From assembly GCF_004217285.1 (NCBI RefSeq), contig NZ_SHKS01000003.1, positions 592,170-656,169 on the forward strand: DNA of 64,000 nucleotides, read 5' to 3'. Positions 7,913-16,227 of the stretch are shown here, piece by piece. Below the pieces are notes generated by a model, which was not told the DNA's origin, searched no databases, and saw nothing but the letters and a program-made list of their open reading frames with translations. Source of the stretch: Streptomyces sp. BK239. Its GTDB lineage: Bacteria; Actinomycetota; Actinomycetes; Streptomycetales; Streptomycetaceae. The translations under genes and the position numbers were made by a program. Position 1 is the first letter of the stretch. The number at the start of each line of letters is the position of its first letter.

Positions 7913-9214
7913 TCACGCCTCCAGCAGCCGCTGACCTACGTACTCGCCCTCGGCCGCCCCGCCGGGCACGGCGAACAGCCCGCTGGTCTCGTGCCGGATG
8001 TACTTCGACAGCGCGTCACCGCGGTCCAGCTTGCGCTGCACGGTGACGAAGCCGCGCAGCGGATCGGCCTGCCAGCAGACGAAGAGCAGGCCCGCGTCCG
8101 GGGTGCCGTCCCGGTCGATGCCGTCGTGGTACGAGAACGGCCGTCGCAGCATCGCCGCTCCACCGTTCTGGTCGGGCCGGGTGATGCGCGCGTGCGCGTT
8201 GAGGGGGACCACCAGATCGCCGTTGGCGTCGGTCTTCTCCAGGTCCATCTCGGTCGTCTCGGAGCCCCCGGTCAGCGGCGCTCCGTCGGACTTGCGGCGC
8301 CCGATGACCTGCTCCTGCGCCGGGACCGACAGCTTCTCCCAGTCGTCGAGGAGCATCCGGATCCGGCGTACGACGGCGTAGGAGCCGTGGGCCATCCAGG
8401 CCGGGTCGTTCGACCCCGAGGCCGGCACGAAGATCCGCTTCTCGAAGTCGGGCTCGACCGGCTTGGGGTTGCGCGTGCCGTCCATCTGACCCATCAGGTT
8501 GCGGGCCGTCATGGGGTGGGCGGTCGCGCCCGGCGTGCGGTTGAAGCCGTTCATCTGCCAGCGCACACGGGCCGCGCTGCCCGCGTCCTTCTGGATCGCG
8601 CGCAGGGCGTGGAAGGCGACGAGGGCGTCGTTCGCACCGATCTGCACCCACAGGTCGCCGTCGCTGCGGGACCGGTCGAGTCGGTCGGACGAGAAGGCGG
8701 GCAGGGGATCCAGGGAGACAGGACGCTGCTTCTCCAGACCGGTGCGGGTGAAGAAGCTGTGGCCGAAGCCGAAGGTGATCGTCAGCGAGGACGGGCCGGC
8801 GTCGCGGGCCACGTCGGTGTCGTCGTGCGGGGCGGCTTCGCCCGCCATCAGCCGCTGTGCCGTCTGCGACCAGCGGCGCATCAGCGCGGTGGCCTCCTTG
8901 CGGCCCGCGCCCGCCGTGAGGTCGAAGGCGACGAGATGGCCCCTGGCCTGGAGCCCCTGGGTGATGCCGGGCTGGTGTTTCACGTGAAACAGCACCTGCT
9001 CCGACCCGATCGAGGACAGCGGGGCCGCCTGTGCCGGCGCCGCGGCATAACCGGCGGCGCCGCCCGCGGCACCGAGCACGAGCCCGGTGGCGCCGGCGGT
9101 GCCGAGCAGCTTGCGCCGGGTCAGGCCCTCGGCGGAGGGCTCGGCGGAGGGCGGCTTCTCGGCGGACGCCTTGGCCGTCGGGGAGGGGGTCACCGGGCTG
9201 GTCTGTTCGGGCAT
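7913..9214 (-). CDS. dtpA: Tat-secreted dye-decolorising haem peroxidase (DtpA/EfeB type)
   Basis: The 433-residue protein has a twin-arginine signal (LTRRKLLGTAGATG) after an unusually long, Pro/Ser/Glu-rich N-region. It also has the DyP-family GXXDG motif (GQMDGTRNPKP) and a downstream His/Arg pair (HGSYAVVRRIRM). From memory, Streptomyces DtpA is a Tat substrate needed for maturation of the copper oxidase GlxA and for aerial development. It is the last gene of the copper operon, 7 bp after copCD. A perfect parS site lies within the coding region and reads as FHVK in this frame. Confidence 0.93.
   Translation of the reverse strand: MPEQTSPVTPSPTAKASAEKPPSAEPSAEGLTRRKLLGTAGATGLVLGAAGGAAGYAAAPAQAAPLSSIGSEQVLFHVKHQPGITQGLQARGHLVAFDLTAGAGRKEATALMRRWSQTAQRLMAGEAAPHDDTDVARDAGPSSLTITFGFGHSFFTRTGLEKQRPVSLDPLPAFSSDRLDRSRSDGDLWVQIGANDALVAFHALRAIQKDAGSAARVRWQMNGFNRTPGATAHPMTARNLMGQMDGTRNPKPVEPDFEKRIFVPASGSNDPAWMAHGSYAVVRRIRMLLDDWEKLSVPAQEQVIGRRKSDGAPLTGGSETTEMDLEKTDANGDLVVPLNAHARITRPDQNGGAAMLRRPFSYHDGIDRDGTPDAGLLFVCWQADPLRGFVTVQRKLDRGDALSKYIRHETSGLFAVPGGAAEGEYVGQRLLEA
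8977..8990. other. parS site (ParB binding) inside dtpA
   Basis: GTTTCACGTGAAAC is a perfect 14-bp palindrome identical to the actinobacterial parS consensus. ParB loads here to organise the origin region for chromosome segregation. In dtpA the site encodes a short FHVK stretch in the mature N-terminal region. In Streptomyces such sites cluster around oriC, so the window should be origin-proximal. Confidence 0.92.
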
Positions 9215-9221
9215 GGTGGGG

Positions 9222-11402
9222 TCAGCCGATCTGCGCGTTCTTGGAGACGGTCACCTGGTCGATGTCGGAGGTCCGGACGGTGACGGCGACCTGCCATTCG
9301 CCGCCCACGGGGATCTGCACTCCGTCGGCCGACCAGTGGCCGGTGGTGATGTGGTCGGGGGTGACGGGCAGCGGCCCGATGCTCTTGGCTTCGAGGGTGA
9401 AGGCGACCTTCACCTCGGGGACGTCGAAGGCGCGGCCGTCGGGGCGGGTGACGTAGACGTGCATCTCGTTGGCGCCGATCCGTGCCGGGTCGATGTCGAC
9501 GCTGACGACGCCCTTGCCGTTGGCGCCGCCGGTGTCGAAGGACATGTCCAGGGTCACGGCCCCCGCGGCGTCCGACGACGCGACGGCGGCCGTGGCGGCC
9601 TTGGCGTCCAGCTCGGTACGGCCGGGCTCGGTGGACGTCAGGGCGGTGGTCACGGCGAGCAGCATCACGGCGACGCCGGCCTCGGCCAGCACCGAGCGGC
9701 GCAGCCCGGAACGGTTCGGGTCGGCGTCCCGCAGCCGCTTCTGCCGCGCGGCGTCGACGGCGGCACGCTGCCGCGCGAGCTGTGCGGCCCGCCGGGAATC
9801 GGCCGTGCCGGCGTCGCCCGAGCCGGAATCACCCGAACCCGCACCCGTACCCGCACCCGAACCGGACTCGGCGTCGGTCGGGGACGCCTTCGCCGCGCCC
9901 TTGCTCGATCCTGCCCGCTCGGCCGCCCCTGCCCCGGGGATCGACCCGGTCCGCCCGGCCGCCCCGGCCTCCTCGCTCGACGCCTTCTCGGCGACCTCGG
10001 CCTCGGCCTCGGGGGAGGCGGCCTCGGTGATCTCGGCCGGCTGATCCTCTGCCGCCGGCCTCCCGCGCACGGGAGAGTCCGTGCGCCCGGCAGCCGCCGC
10101 CCCTGCCCGCTCCTCAAGCGCCGCCGACCCCGCGGTCTCCTCAGCCGTCGCCGCTTCCTGGTGCCGCGAGGCCGCCGGCTCGGCCAGCCGGGCCGTCCAG
10201 CCACGGGAGATCCAGGCGATGCCGACGAGCAGGGCCACGAGGCCGATCTTGACGAGCAGGAGCTGCCCGTAGCGGGTCCCGGTGAAGGCCGGCCAGGAGC
10301 CGAGCTGCCGCCACGACTGGTAGACGCCGGTCGCGAGGAGGGCGATCACGCTGCCGAAGGCGACCTTCGAGAACCGGCGGACGGCCGACGGCTCCACCGG
10401 GTTCTCCGCCCGGTACAGCGCCGTGAGCAGTGCGCACAGTCCGCCCAGCCAGGCGGCGACGGCAAGCAGGTGGACGATGTCCACCGGCATCGCGATGCCC
10501 GGCTGGAGCCCGGTGGAGGCGTGCTCGGCCATGGCCCAGCTCGCCGCGAGCCCGCCGGCCACGACGGTCCCGCCGATCGCGAGCCCGAAGGTCAGGTCCC
10601 GCTTCTCCTCGTCCTCGCGCTTGTCGTAGGCGCCGAACAGGACGGCGATGAAGAGCGCGGCCGCCGCGAGCAGCAGCAGCCGGGAGACGAGGGCGGCCCC
10701 GGTCTTGGTCTGGAGGACCTGCCCGAGCAGATCGAGGTCGAAGACGTCGCCGAGCTCGCCGGAACCGGTGTAGGAGCCGCGCAGGAGCAGCAGGAACAGG
10801 GTGGCCGAGGTGAGAGTGAGCCAGCCGGAGACGACGAGCCGCTGCAGCGCGCGCACCCCGGTGCCGGCCGGCCAGCAGGCCAGCACGAACGCGGCGCCGC
10901 CGACCATGACGATGAAACCGGCGTAGGACGCGTACCGTCCGAACCCGTACAGCCCGCCGACGACCCCGCCGCCGGCCTCCTGCGCGGACGCCGGAACGCT
11001 GGTTGCGGAGGGGGCGCCGATGGAGAAGGTGTAGGCGCCGGCGACGGGATGGCTGTCGGCGGACACCACCTGGTAGGTCACGGTGTACGTGCCGTCGGGC
11101 AGCCCCGGGTGCAACCGCACGGCGTACGTGGTGCCGCTGACGTTGGAGGGCTCGCCGGTGTCGACGCGTGTGCCCTTGGGGTCGAGCACGCGCAGCGAGG
11201 CGCCGCTCATCGCGACCTGTTCGGAGAAGGTGAGCGACACCTGCGTGGGCGCCTTGTCGACCACCGTCCCCTGCGCGGGATCGCTGCCGGTCAGCGCCGC
11301 GTGCGCGGAGGCCGGCCCGGCGGCGGCGAGGAGCGCGCCGGCGACGGCCAGGAACAGCAGCACCAGCGTCCGGAGTCGGGGAGCGGTGGTCTGGTGGGTC
11401 AA
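9222..11402 (-). CDS. CopC-CopD fusion copper transport protein
   Basis: The 726-residue protein has a signal peptide ending ...ASAHA, followed by a CopC-like domain (HAALTGSDPAQGTV) whose N-terminal His can bind Cu(II). About eight membrane segments of the CopD type follow (about residues 150-400). A long Ala/Glu/Ser-rich insert (about residues 405-560) precedes another membrane segment and an exported C-terminal domain (about residues 620-720). This is a YcnJ-like importer or copper handler. In the operon it sits between the copper chaperone gene and dtpA. The insert contains short GSGAGTG-type repeats and looks disordered. Confidence 0.88.
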   Translation of the reverse strand: MTHQTTAPRLRTLVLLFLAVAGALLAAAGPASAHAALTGSDPAQGTVVDKAPTQVSLTFSEQVAMSGASLRVLDPKGTRVDTGEPSNVSGTTYAVRLHPGLPDGTYTVTYQVVSADSHPVAGAYTFSIGAPSATSVPASAQEAGGGVVGGLYGFGRYASYAGFIVMVGGAAFVLACWPAGTGVRALQRLVVSGWLTLTSATLFLLLLRGSYTGSGELGDVFDLDLLGQVLQTKTGAALVSRLLLLAAAALFIAVLFGAYDKREDEEKRDLTFGLAIGGTVVAGGLAASWAMAEHASTGLQPGIAMPVDIVHLLAVAAWLGGLCALLTALYRAENPVEPSAVRRFSKVAFGSVIALLATGVYQSWRQLGSWPAFTGTRYGQLLLVKIGLVALLVGIAWISRGWTARLAEPAASRHQEAATAEETAGSAALEERAGAAAAGRTDSPVRGRPAAEDQPAEITEAASPEAEAEVAEKASSEEAGAAGRTGSIPGAGAAERAGSSKGAAKASPTDAESGSGAGTGAGSGDSGSGDAGTADSRRAAQLARQRAAVDAARQKRLRDADPNRSGLRRSVLAEAGVAVMLLAVTTALTSTEPGRTELDAKAATAAVASSDAAGAVTLDMSFDTGGANGKGVVSVDIDPARIGANEMHVYVTRPDGRAFDVPEVKVAFTLEAKSIGPLPVTPDHITTGHWSADGVQIPVGGEWQVAVTVRTSDIDQVTVSKNAQIG

Positions 11403-11445
11403 GGCGATCCTTCCCTCAGGGGCGCTCAGGGGCCCTCGGAGCCCT

Positions 11446-11910
11446 TCAGCGCCCGGTCTTCGGGGTGTAGGTGGCGGATTCCACGGGCATCGCGACCTCC
11501 AGGGTCCCGGACTCGGCGAAGTGCAGTTTCAGGCTCACCTTCTCGCCCTGCCTCGGCTTGCGCTTCAGCTTCTCGAACATCAGGTGGTTCCCGCCGCTGG
11601 CGAGCACCACTTGCCCGTGGGCGGGGACGTCGAGCGAGTCGACCTCCTGCATGGCGCCGTCGACCGTCTCGTGGACGGTGACGCTGCCGGCGACGTCACT
11701 GGTGACGGAGGTCAGCTCGTCCTTGCCGCCGCCCTCGTTGGTGATGGTGAGGAAGCCGGCAGCCATGCTGTCCGAGATCGGCTGCGGCATGTAGGCGGCG
11801 TTCACGGACAGTTCGGCGGCGGACGCGTCGGAGCCGCAGCCGGCGAGGACCAGGGCGCCGGTCAGAGCGGAGACGGCGGCCGTCGCGGTGGCGGTGGCGA
11901 ACCGTTTCAC
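11446..11910 (-). CDS. ecuC: Extracytoplasmic copper chaperone (PCuAC domain lipoprotein)
   Basis: The start is the GTG at 11910, overlapping the sco stop by 4 bp. The 154-residue protein carries a lipoprotein signal with lipobox LVLAGC, then a PCuAC domain. The Cu(I) ligands are visible as an early VHE His, the Met of DGAMQEV, and the later HLM pair of SGGNHLMFEKL. From memory, the S. lividans orthologue passes copper to Sco on the outer face of the membrane. The gene lies in the expected order between sco and copCD. Confidence 0.9.
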   Translation of the reverse strand: MKRFATATATAAVSALTGALVLAGCGSDASAAELSVNAAYMPQPISDSMAAGFLTITNEGGGKDELTSVTSDVAGSVTVHETVDGAMQEVDSLDVPAHGQVVLASGGNHLMFEKLKRKPRQGEKVSLKLHFAESGTLEVAMPVESATYTPKTGR

Positions 11911-12557
11911 GGGGTCTGTCCCTTGACGATCTTGGGCAGGTCCTTGGCGTACTGGTCGACGGTGACACCCTCGCCGTAGAGGAGGTATCCGCCGTTCGTC
12001 TTCGGGGAGAAGGCGACGACCTGGGTGCCGTGCGTCGAGACCGTCTTGCCGTTCTTGTCCTTGTGCGGCGGCTCGATGGAGATGCCGAGGGTGCGCGCCG
12101 CGGCCTGGATGGTGGCGAAGTCGCCGGTGAGGCCGACGCTCTGCGGGTCGATGCCCTTGAGCCAGGCGCCGAGCGCGGCCGGGGTGTCCCGCTGGGGGTC
12201 GGTGGTGACGAACACGACGCGCAGCCGGTCCTGTTCCGCCTTGGGCAGCTGCTTCTTCGCGACGGCGATGTTGCTCATCGTCAGCGGGCAGACGTCGGGG
12301 CAGTGGGTGTAGCCGAAGTACACCAGTGTCGGGCGCCCGGCGGTCTCCTTGCGGAGGTCGTACTGCTTGCCCTGGGTGTCGGTCAGGACCAGGTTCGGCT
12401 TGGTGAAGGGCTGGTCGAGGACGGTCGCGGCCTGCTTGCGGCCTTCCTGGGAGACGACGGCGGCCGGGCCTGCGTCGTTGTTCTCGCTTCCGCAGGCGGA
12501 GAGGGTCAGGGTGGCCGCGGCTAGCAGAGCGGCCGCGGCGAGCTTCTTCTTGTGCAT
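11907..12557 (-). CDS. sco: Sco1/SenC-family copper chaperone lipoprotein
   Basis: The 216-residue protein has a lipoprotein signal with lipobox TLSAC, then a thioredoxin fold carrying the Sco copper-binding CPDVC motif (YFGYTHCPDVCPLTMSN). A distal His in STHGTQV is the likely third ligand. Sco proteins deliver copper to extracytoplasmic oxidases such as cytochrome c oxidase CuA and, in Streptomyces, DtpA/GlxA. It is translationally coupled to ecuC. The ycnI gene ends 79 bp upstream. Confidence 0.94.
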   Translation of the reverse strand: MHKKKLAAAALLAAATLTLSACGSENNDAGPAAVVSQEGRKQAATVLDQPFTKPNLVLTDTQGKQYDLRKETAGRPTLVYFGYTHCPDVCPLTMSNIAVAKKQLPKAEQDRLRVVFVTTDPQRDTPAALGAWLKGIDPQSVGLTGDFATIQAAARTLGISIEPPHKDKNGKTVSTHGTQVVAFSPKTNGGYLLYGEGVTVDQYAKDLPKIVKGQTP

Positions 12558-12635
12558 GGAGAGAAGTCCTGGATGTGGTGGAGTCCGGCGCGTGCCGGGC
12601 CGCGCGGGCCCGCACGCGCCGCGGACTGTGTGGCG

Positions 12636-13385
12636 TCAGGAGGCGGAGGAGTCGGCGCGGCGACGGCCCGCGAGCACGCCGTACGCCACACCGGCGGCGC
12701 CGACGACGATGCCGACTACGCCGAGGACGCGGGCGGTGGTGTCGCTGCCGCCGGAGGAGTCGGAGGCCTCGGTGGCGGCGGCGGCCGGCTTGGCGTCGTC
12801 GGCGTCGTCGGAGGAGTCACCGGCGGCCGCGCCGTGGGAGTGGCCGTCGGCGGCGTCGGACAGGGCGAGCGCCGGGGCCGGGGTGTCGGGCTCCTCCTTG
12901 CCCTTCTCCTGGACCTCGATCCAGCGCACGACCTCCTTGTTGGAGTACGTCTGGATCGCCTTGAAGACGACCTGGTCGGCCTTCTCGGGCAGCGCGCCCA
13001 TGGAGACCGGGAACTGCTGGAGGCGGCCGGGCTCGATGCCCTTGCCGTCCGCGGTCCAGGTGACCTTGGAGACGACCTCGGAGATCTGCCGGCCGTGCAG
13101 GTCGAGCGGCTTGGCGAGCTTGCTCTTGGTGATGGCGATCTTCCAGCCCGGCACGTCCTGCGGCAGCACCGAGGCGAGCGGGGTGTCGGTCGGGAAGTTG
13201 ACCTCCAGCTTGACCGTCGAGGCGTTGTCGCGCTCATTGGGGACGCGGAAGTTGACGACGGCGTATCCGCCCTTGGCTGCCGTGCCCTCCGGCTGCACGG
13301 TGACGTGCGCGAAGGCGGGCGACGACAGGGCGAACACGGCGACGGCGGAGCCGGCGGCGACGGCGGCGAGACGAGAAGCCTTCAT
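12636..13385 (-). CDS. ycnI: YcnI-family copper-binding membrane-anchored protein
   Basis: The ATG at 13385 starts a clear signal peptide ending SSPAFA, and the mature protein begins with HVTVQPEG. The N-terminal His is the known copper ligand of the YcnI/DUF1775 fold. The domain covers about residues 28-170 and is followed by an Ala/Asp/Ser-rich linker with HSHG and a C-terminal membrane anchor ending in GRRRADSSAS. The protein has 249 residues. It is the first gene of the copper operon, 128 bp downstream of a membrane-protein gene. Confidence 0.9.
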   Translation of the reverse strand: MKASRLAAVAAGSAVAVFALSSPAFAHVTVQPEGTAAKGGYAVVNFRVPNERDNASTVKLEVNFPTDTPLASVLPQDVPGWKIAITKSKLAKPLDLHGRQISEVVSKVTWTADGKGIEPGRLQQFPVSMGALPEKADQVVFKAIQTYSNKEVVRWIEVQEKGKEEPDTPAPALALSDAADGHSHGAAAGDSSDDADDAKPAAAATEASDSSGGSDTTARVLGVVGIVVGAAGVAYGVLAGRRRADSSAS

Positions 13386-13513
13386 GACAGCGAAGCACTC
13401 CACTCTGAGTGAGAGGTGACGGTGGTGGGACGTGAGCACGCGAATGTGCGCACGCACGCGTGCCGCGGCGACGGCGGCCGCCCCCCGTGTGATGGAGTGC
13501 TGGTCGCGTCGCG

Positions 13514-14389
13514 TCAGGCGGCGAGGACGAGAGCGGCGGCGGCCGGCGGGCCGCGCCTGATCACCGTGTGCTGGAGTGCGTCGGCGGGCGGCTTGGGAAG
13601 CGTGGACGCGACGAGGCGCGGGCGGCGGGGGCCTTCCTGCGGCGCGGCGCCCAATCCCGCGTACAGCGCGCGCGCCAGGGCGAACGCCCCGCGCAGGGAC
13701 CGTATGAGCGCCCCTTCGGCGACGCCCTGCGCCGACAGTTCCGTCAGGCGCAGCAGGGCGGTGTCGCCCCGCCGCAGCATCCAGCCCGCGGCGACGGCCG
13801 CGAGGAGGTGCGCGAGCATCATCGGCAGGGACGGCAGCAGCGACGTCGTCGAACCGGCGGTGGACAGGGCGTCCGCGGTGTGATGCGCGGAGCTCATGAC
13901 CGTGCCGCCGCTGCCGCCGCCCATGACCGTGGCCCCGCTGCCGGCGCCGACACCCGCGCCGCCGGCCGGGCGGACCCGCGCCTCGACGAGGATCTTCAGC
14001 GCCTGGGAGGGCGTGATCGCCGCCGCGGTGCTCCCGCACACCAGGCGGGCGGCCTGTTCGACCAGCGCGGCGTCGGAGACGGTCCTCGACGTGGACGCGA
14101 CGGCCGTCGTCCCGTGCTGGCCCAGCCCGAACAGCGCGTGCAGCACGGTCTGTCCGAGGGCGAGCAGCGCGGCGATGCCCGGCAGTGAGCGCTCGCGCCC
14201 GGCGAACGGCGCCACGACGACGAGGACCCCCAGGAACCCCGCGCCCAGCGTCCACAGCGGGACCGTCGCGCAGGAGGCCATGGTGTGACCGGCCGCGGCC
14301 AGCACGACGCAGACCGCGGCGAACATCGCGGCCCGCAGCAGCCGGAGATCGTCTCCGGAGCGCGTCGTGCGCAGGGGGCGGTGGAACAT
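13514..14389 (-). CDS. Integral membrane protein of unknown function
   Basis: The 291-residue protein has about five hydrophobic segments, two near the N-terminus and the others around residues 75-95, 170-185 and the C-terminus. A Gly-rich loop lies in the middle (VGAGSGATVMGGGSGG). The early HTMASCATVP region and His residues in loops could bind metal, but this is only suggestive. The gene precedes the copper operon on the same strand and may share its promoter or regulation. It has a basic, poorly hydrophobic tail. I do not recognise a named family. Confidence 0.72.
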   Translation of the reverse strand: MFHRPLRTTRSGDDLRLLRAAMFAAVCVVLAAAGHTMASCATVPLWTLGAGFLGVLVVVAPFAGRERSLPGIAALLALGQTVLHALFGLGQHGTTAVASTSRTVSDAALVEQAARLVCGSTAAAITPSQALKILVEARVRPAGGAGVGAGSGATVMGGGSGGTVMSSAHHTADALSTAGSTTSLLPSLPMMLAHLLAAVAAGWMLRRGDTALLRLTELSAQGVAEGALIRSLRGAFALARALYAGLGAAPQEGPRRPRLVASTLPKPPADALQHTVIRRGPPAAAALVLAA

Positions 14390-14511
14390 GGCGGGCTCAT
14401 CATCGCACTGGCCTCACCGCGGCCACACGGCAGGTCCACAAGGTTCCCGGCCCCGCGGAAGATCACCCTCTGGTGTGACAGTCGCCCCCTGTATCCCCGG
14501 GCCCCCACATA

Positions 14512-14541
14512 CACCGGATCCGGTGGGCCGCGCGCCCACCG
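14512..14541. promoter_or_regulatory. Overlapping palindromes in a divergent promoter region
   Basis: CACCGGATCCGGTG (14512-14525) is a perfect palindrome. Its right half is also the left arm of a second inverted repeat, CGGTGGGC/GCCCACCG (14521-14541). The two structures exclude each other. They lie in the 243-bp gap between the leftward membrane protein and the rightward ATPase gene. The arrangement suits an operator for one or both genes. No regulator is assigned. Confidence 0.42.
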
Positions 14542-14632
14542 TATGGGCGGCATCACGCGGGATCCGCGCTTACTCAGCGCCCATGGCGGCAATACGTAGG
14601 GGTATGTCGAGCCGCGGCCGGGAGGCTGGAGC

Positions 14633-15136
14633 ATGAGCATCTGGTGGTCACTCCATCTGCGGCGCGAGGCCGCGAGCGTGCCGCTCGCCCGGCGCCTGCT
14701 GCTCGGCACCATGGAGACGGCGGGCGTGGATCCCGACGTCTCCTACGACCTTTCGGTCGCGCTGAGCGAGGCCTGCGCCAACGCGGTCGAGCACGGCGGG
14801 GACACCGCTCACGGCGACTGTTCGCAGGCGTACAGCGTGACCGCCTACCTCGACGGCGAGAAGTGCCGCATCGAGGTCGCCGACTCGGGGCCCGGCTTCA
14901 CCCCCGAACGCCCCGCCCCTCCCCTCGCCGCAGTGCCCACCGCTGCCCCGGCGCCGGCGCCCGCTCCTGCCCCCGTGCCGGTGAGCGTCGACGCCGAGCA
15001 GGGCCGCGGCCTCTTCCTCATCAGGGAGCTCGCCGACCACGTCCACATCGGCAACAAGCCGGGCCGGGCCGGGGCCGTGGTGAGCTTCGACAAGATCCTC
15101 AAGTGGCGGAAGGACGCACCTCTGATGGCGGTCTGA
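14633..15136 (+). CDS. RsbW-like serine kinase/ATP-binding regulator with Ala-Pro linker
   Basis: The 167-residue protein is a single HATPase_c_2 (GHKL) domain: N-box LSEACANAVEHG, G1 box VADSGPGF, G2 box EQGRGLFLIRELADHV. Such proteins act as anti-sigma factors or serine kinases in partner switching. Between G1 and G2, in the ATP-lid region, is an inserted stretch of about 30 residues made almost only of Ala and Pro. The insert could hold the lid open or bind a partner. A GGGAGG ribosome-binding site precedes the ATG. No sigma or antagonist gene is adjacent. Confidence 0.88.
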   Translation: MSIWWSLHLRREAASVPLARRLLLGTMETAGVDPDVSYDLSVALSEACANAVEHGGDTAHGDCSQAYSVTAYLDGEKCRIEVADSGPGFTPERPAPPLAAVPTAAPAPAPAPAPVPVSVDAEQGRGLFLIRELADHVHIGNKPGRAGAVVSFDKILKWRKDAPLMAV

Positions 15137-15230
15137 GGGGTGCGCGGGAAGATCGTCCGGACCCGGGGAGCACTCACAGGCGTCCCACAGCGGCGGCCCA
15201 TGCCCCTGACGGGCAGCGCTTCTACGTTGC

Positions 15231-16217
15231 GTGTTCATGACGGGAAACCACAAGGACAAGGCCCTCACCCGGCGTCGCGCCCTCGCCGTGACCGGCGGCA
15301 CGGTCGCGGCCGGCGGACTCGCGGTCGCCGGCTACCGGACGGCGTTCGCCGATACGACCGAGTCGGCGGCCTCGGCATCCGCGGCGACTTCGACCTCGGC
15401 CTCGAACACGGCGTCCGCTTCGGCGAGTTCGAGCAGCGGCAGCTGCATGACCCTGATGTCGAGCGTCACCGAAGGGCCGTACTACCTCGACGGCGCGCTG
15501 GTGCGCAAGAACATCACCGAGGGCAAGAGCGGTGTCCCGCTCACCCTGCGCCTCACCGTCGTCGACGCCACCGACGGCTGCACACCGGTCGCCGGCGCCG
15601 CCGTGGAGATCTGGCACTGCGACGCCTGGGGCTACTACTCGGGCTACACCACCGCCAACCCCGGCGGTTCGGCCCCGGCCGAGAGCGAGGACGGCTCCAC
15701 CGCGAACGACAGCACCTACCTGCGCGGCTACCAGATCGCCAACGCCAACGGGGTCGTCAAGTTCGAGACGATCTTCCCGGGCTGGTACACCCCGCGCACC
15801 TGCCACATCCACCTCAGGGTGCACACCGGAGGCCGGAAGGAGGACGGCACTTACGAAGGCGGCAAGGTCAACCACACCGGCCAGCTGTTCTTCGCCGACG
15901 ACATCGCCGAGCAGGTCTTCACCCTGGAGCCGTACTCCAAGCACTCCGGCAGCTACACCCGGCTCGCCGACGACATGGTCTACGACGGAGGCGGCGCCTC
16001 CAGCGGCCTGCTCACCCTGGAACCGGTCAAGAAGGCCGATCCGGCGCGCGGCTACAAGGGCTTCCTCACGCTCGGGGTCGACCCGGACGCGGAGACCACG
16101 GGCGCGGGCGGTGGCGCGGGTGGAGCGGGGGGCACGCCTCCGACCGGCGCACCCCCGAGCGGGGCGCCCACCGGTACGCCGCCCAGCGGCGCGCCTTCGG
16201 CCTCGGCGTCCTCCTGA
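15231..16217 (+). CDS. Exported intradiol ring-cleavage dioxygenase-like protein
   Basis: The protein has 328 residues from a GTG at 15231 (an ATG at 15237 is equally possible). The N-terminus has a twin-arginine-type signal (TRRRALAVTGG...AFADT) and a Ser/Ala-rich linker. The catalytic fold shows TEGPYYLDG, AVEIWHCDAWGYYSGY and IFPGWYTPRTCHIHLRVH. These supply the two Tyr and two His iron ligands of intradiol dioxygenases. The C-terminus is a Gly/Ala/Pro-rich repeat tail. It probably cleaves catechol-type aromatics outside the membrane. The gene 10 bp downstream is on the same strand. Confidence 0.87.
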   Translation: MFMTGNHKDKALTRRRALAVTGGTVAAGGLAVAGYRTAFADTTESAASASAATSTSASNTASASASSSSGSCMTLMSSVTEGPYYLDGALVRKNITEGKSGVPLTLRLTVVDATDGCTPVAGAAVEIWHCDAWGYYSGYTTANPGGSAPAESEDGSTANDSTYLRGYQIANANGVVKFETIFPGWYTPRTCHIHLRVHTGGRKEDGTYEGGKVNHTGQLFFADDIAEQVFTLEPYSKHSGSYTRLADDMVYDGGGASSGLLTLEPVKKADPARGYKGFLTLGVDPDAETTGAGGGAGGAGGTPPTGAPPSGAPTGTPPSGAPSASASS

Positions 16218-16227
16218 GGCGCCGGCG

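Noticed and set aside
9087..11681. 864-codon plus-strand frame opposite copCD
   Set aside because: Antisense shadow of a membrane protein with clear signal peptide and CopC/CopD motifs.
14592..14606. Possible CsoR copper operator (ATAC...GGGGTAT)
   Set aside because: Only the right half resembles the CsoR site and the neighbouring gene is an RsbW-like ATPase, not the copper operon.
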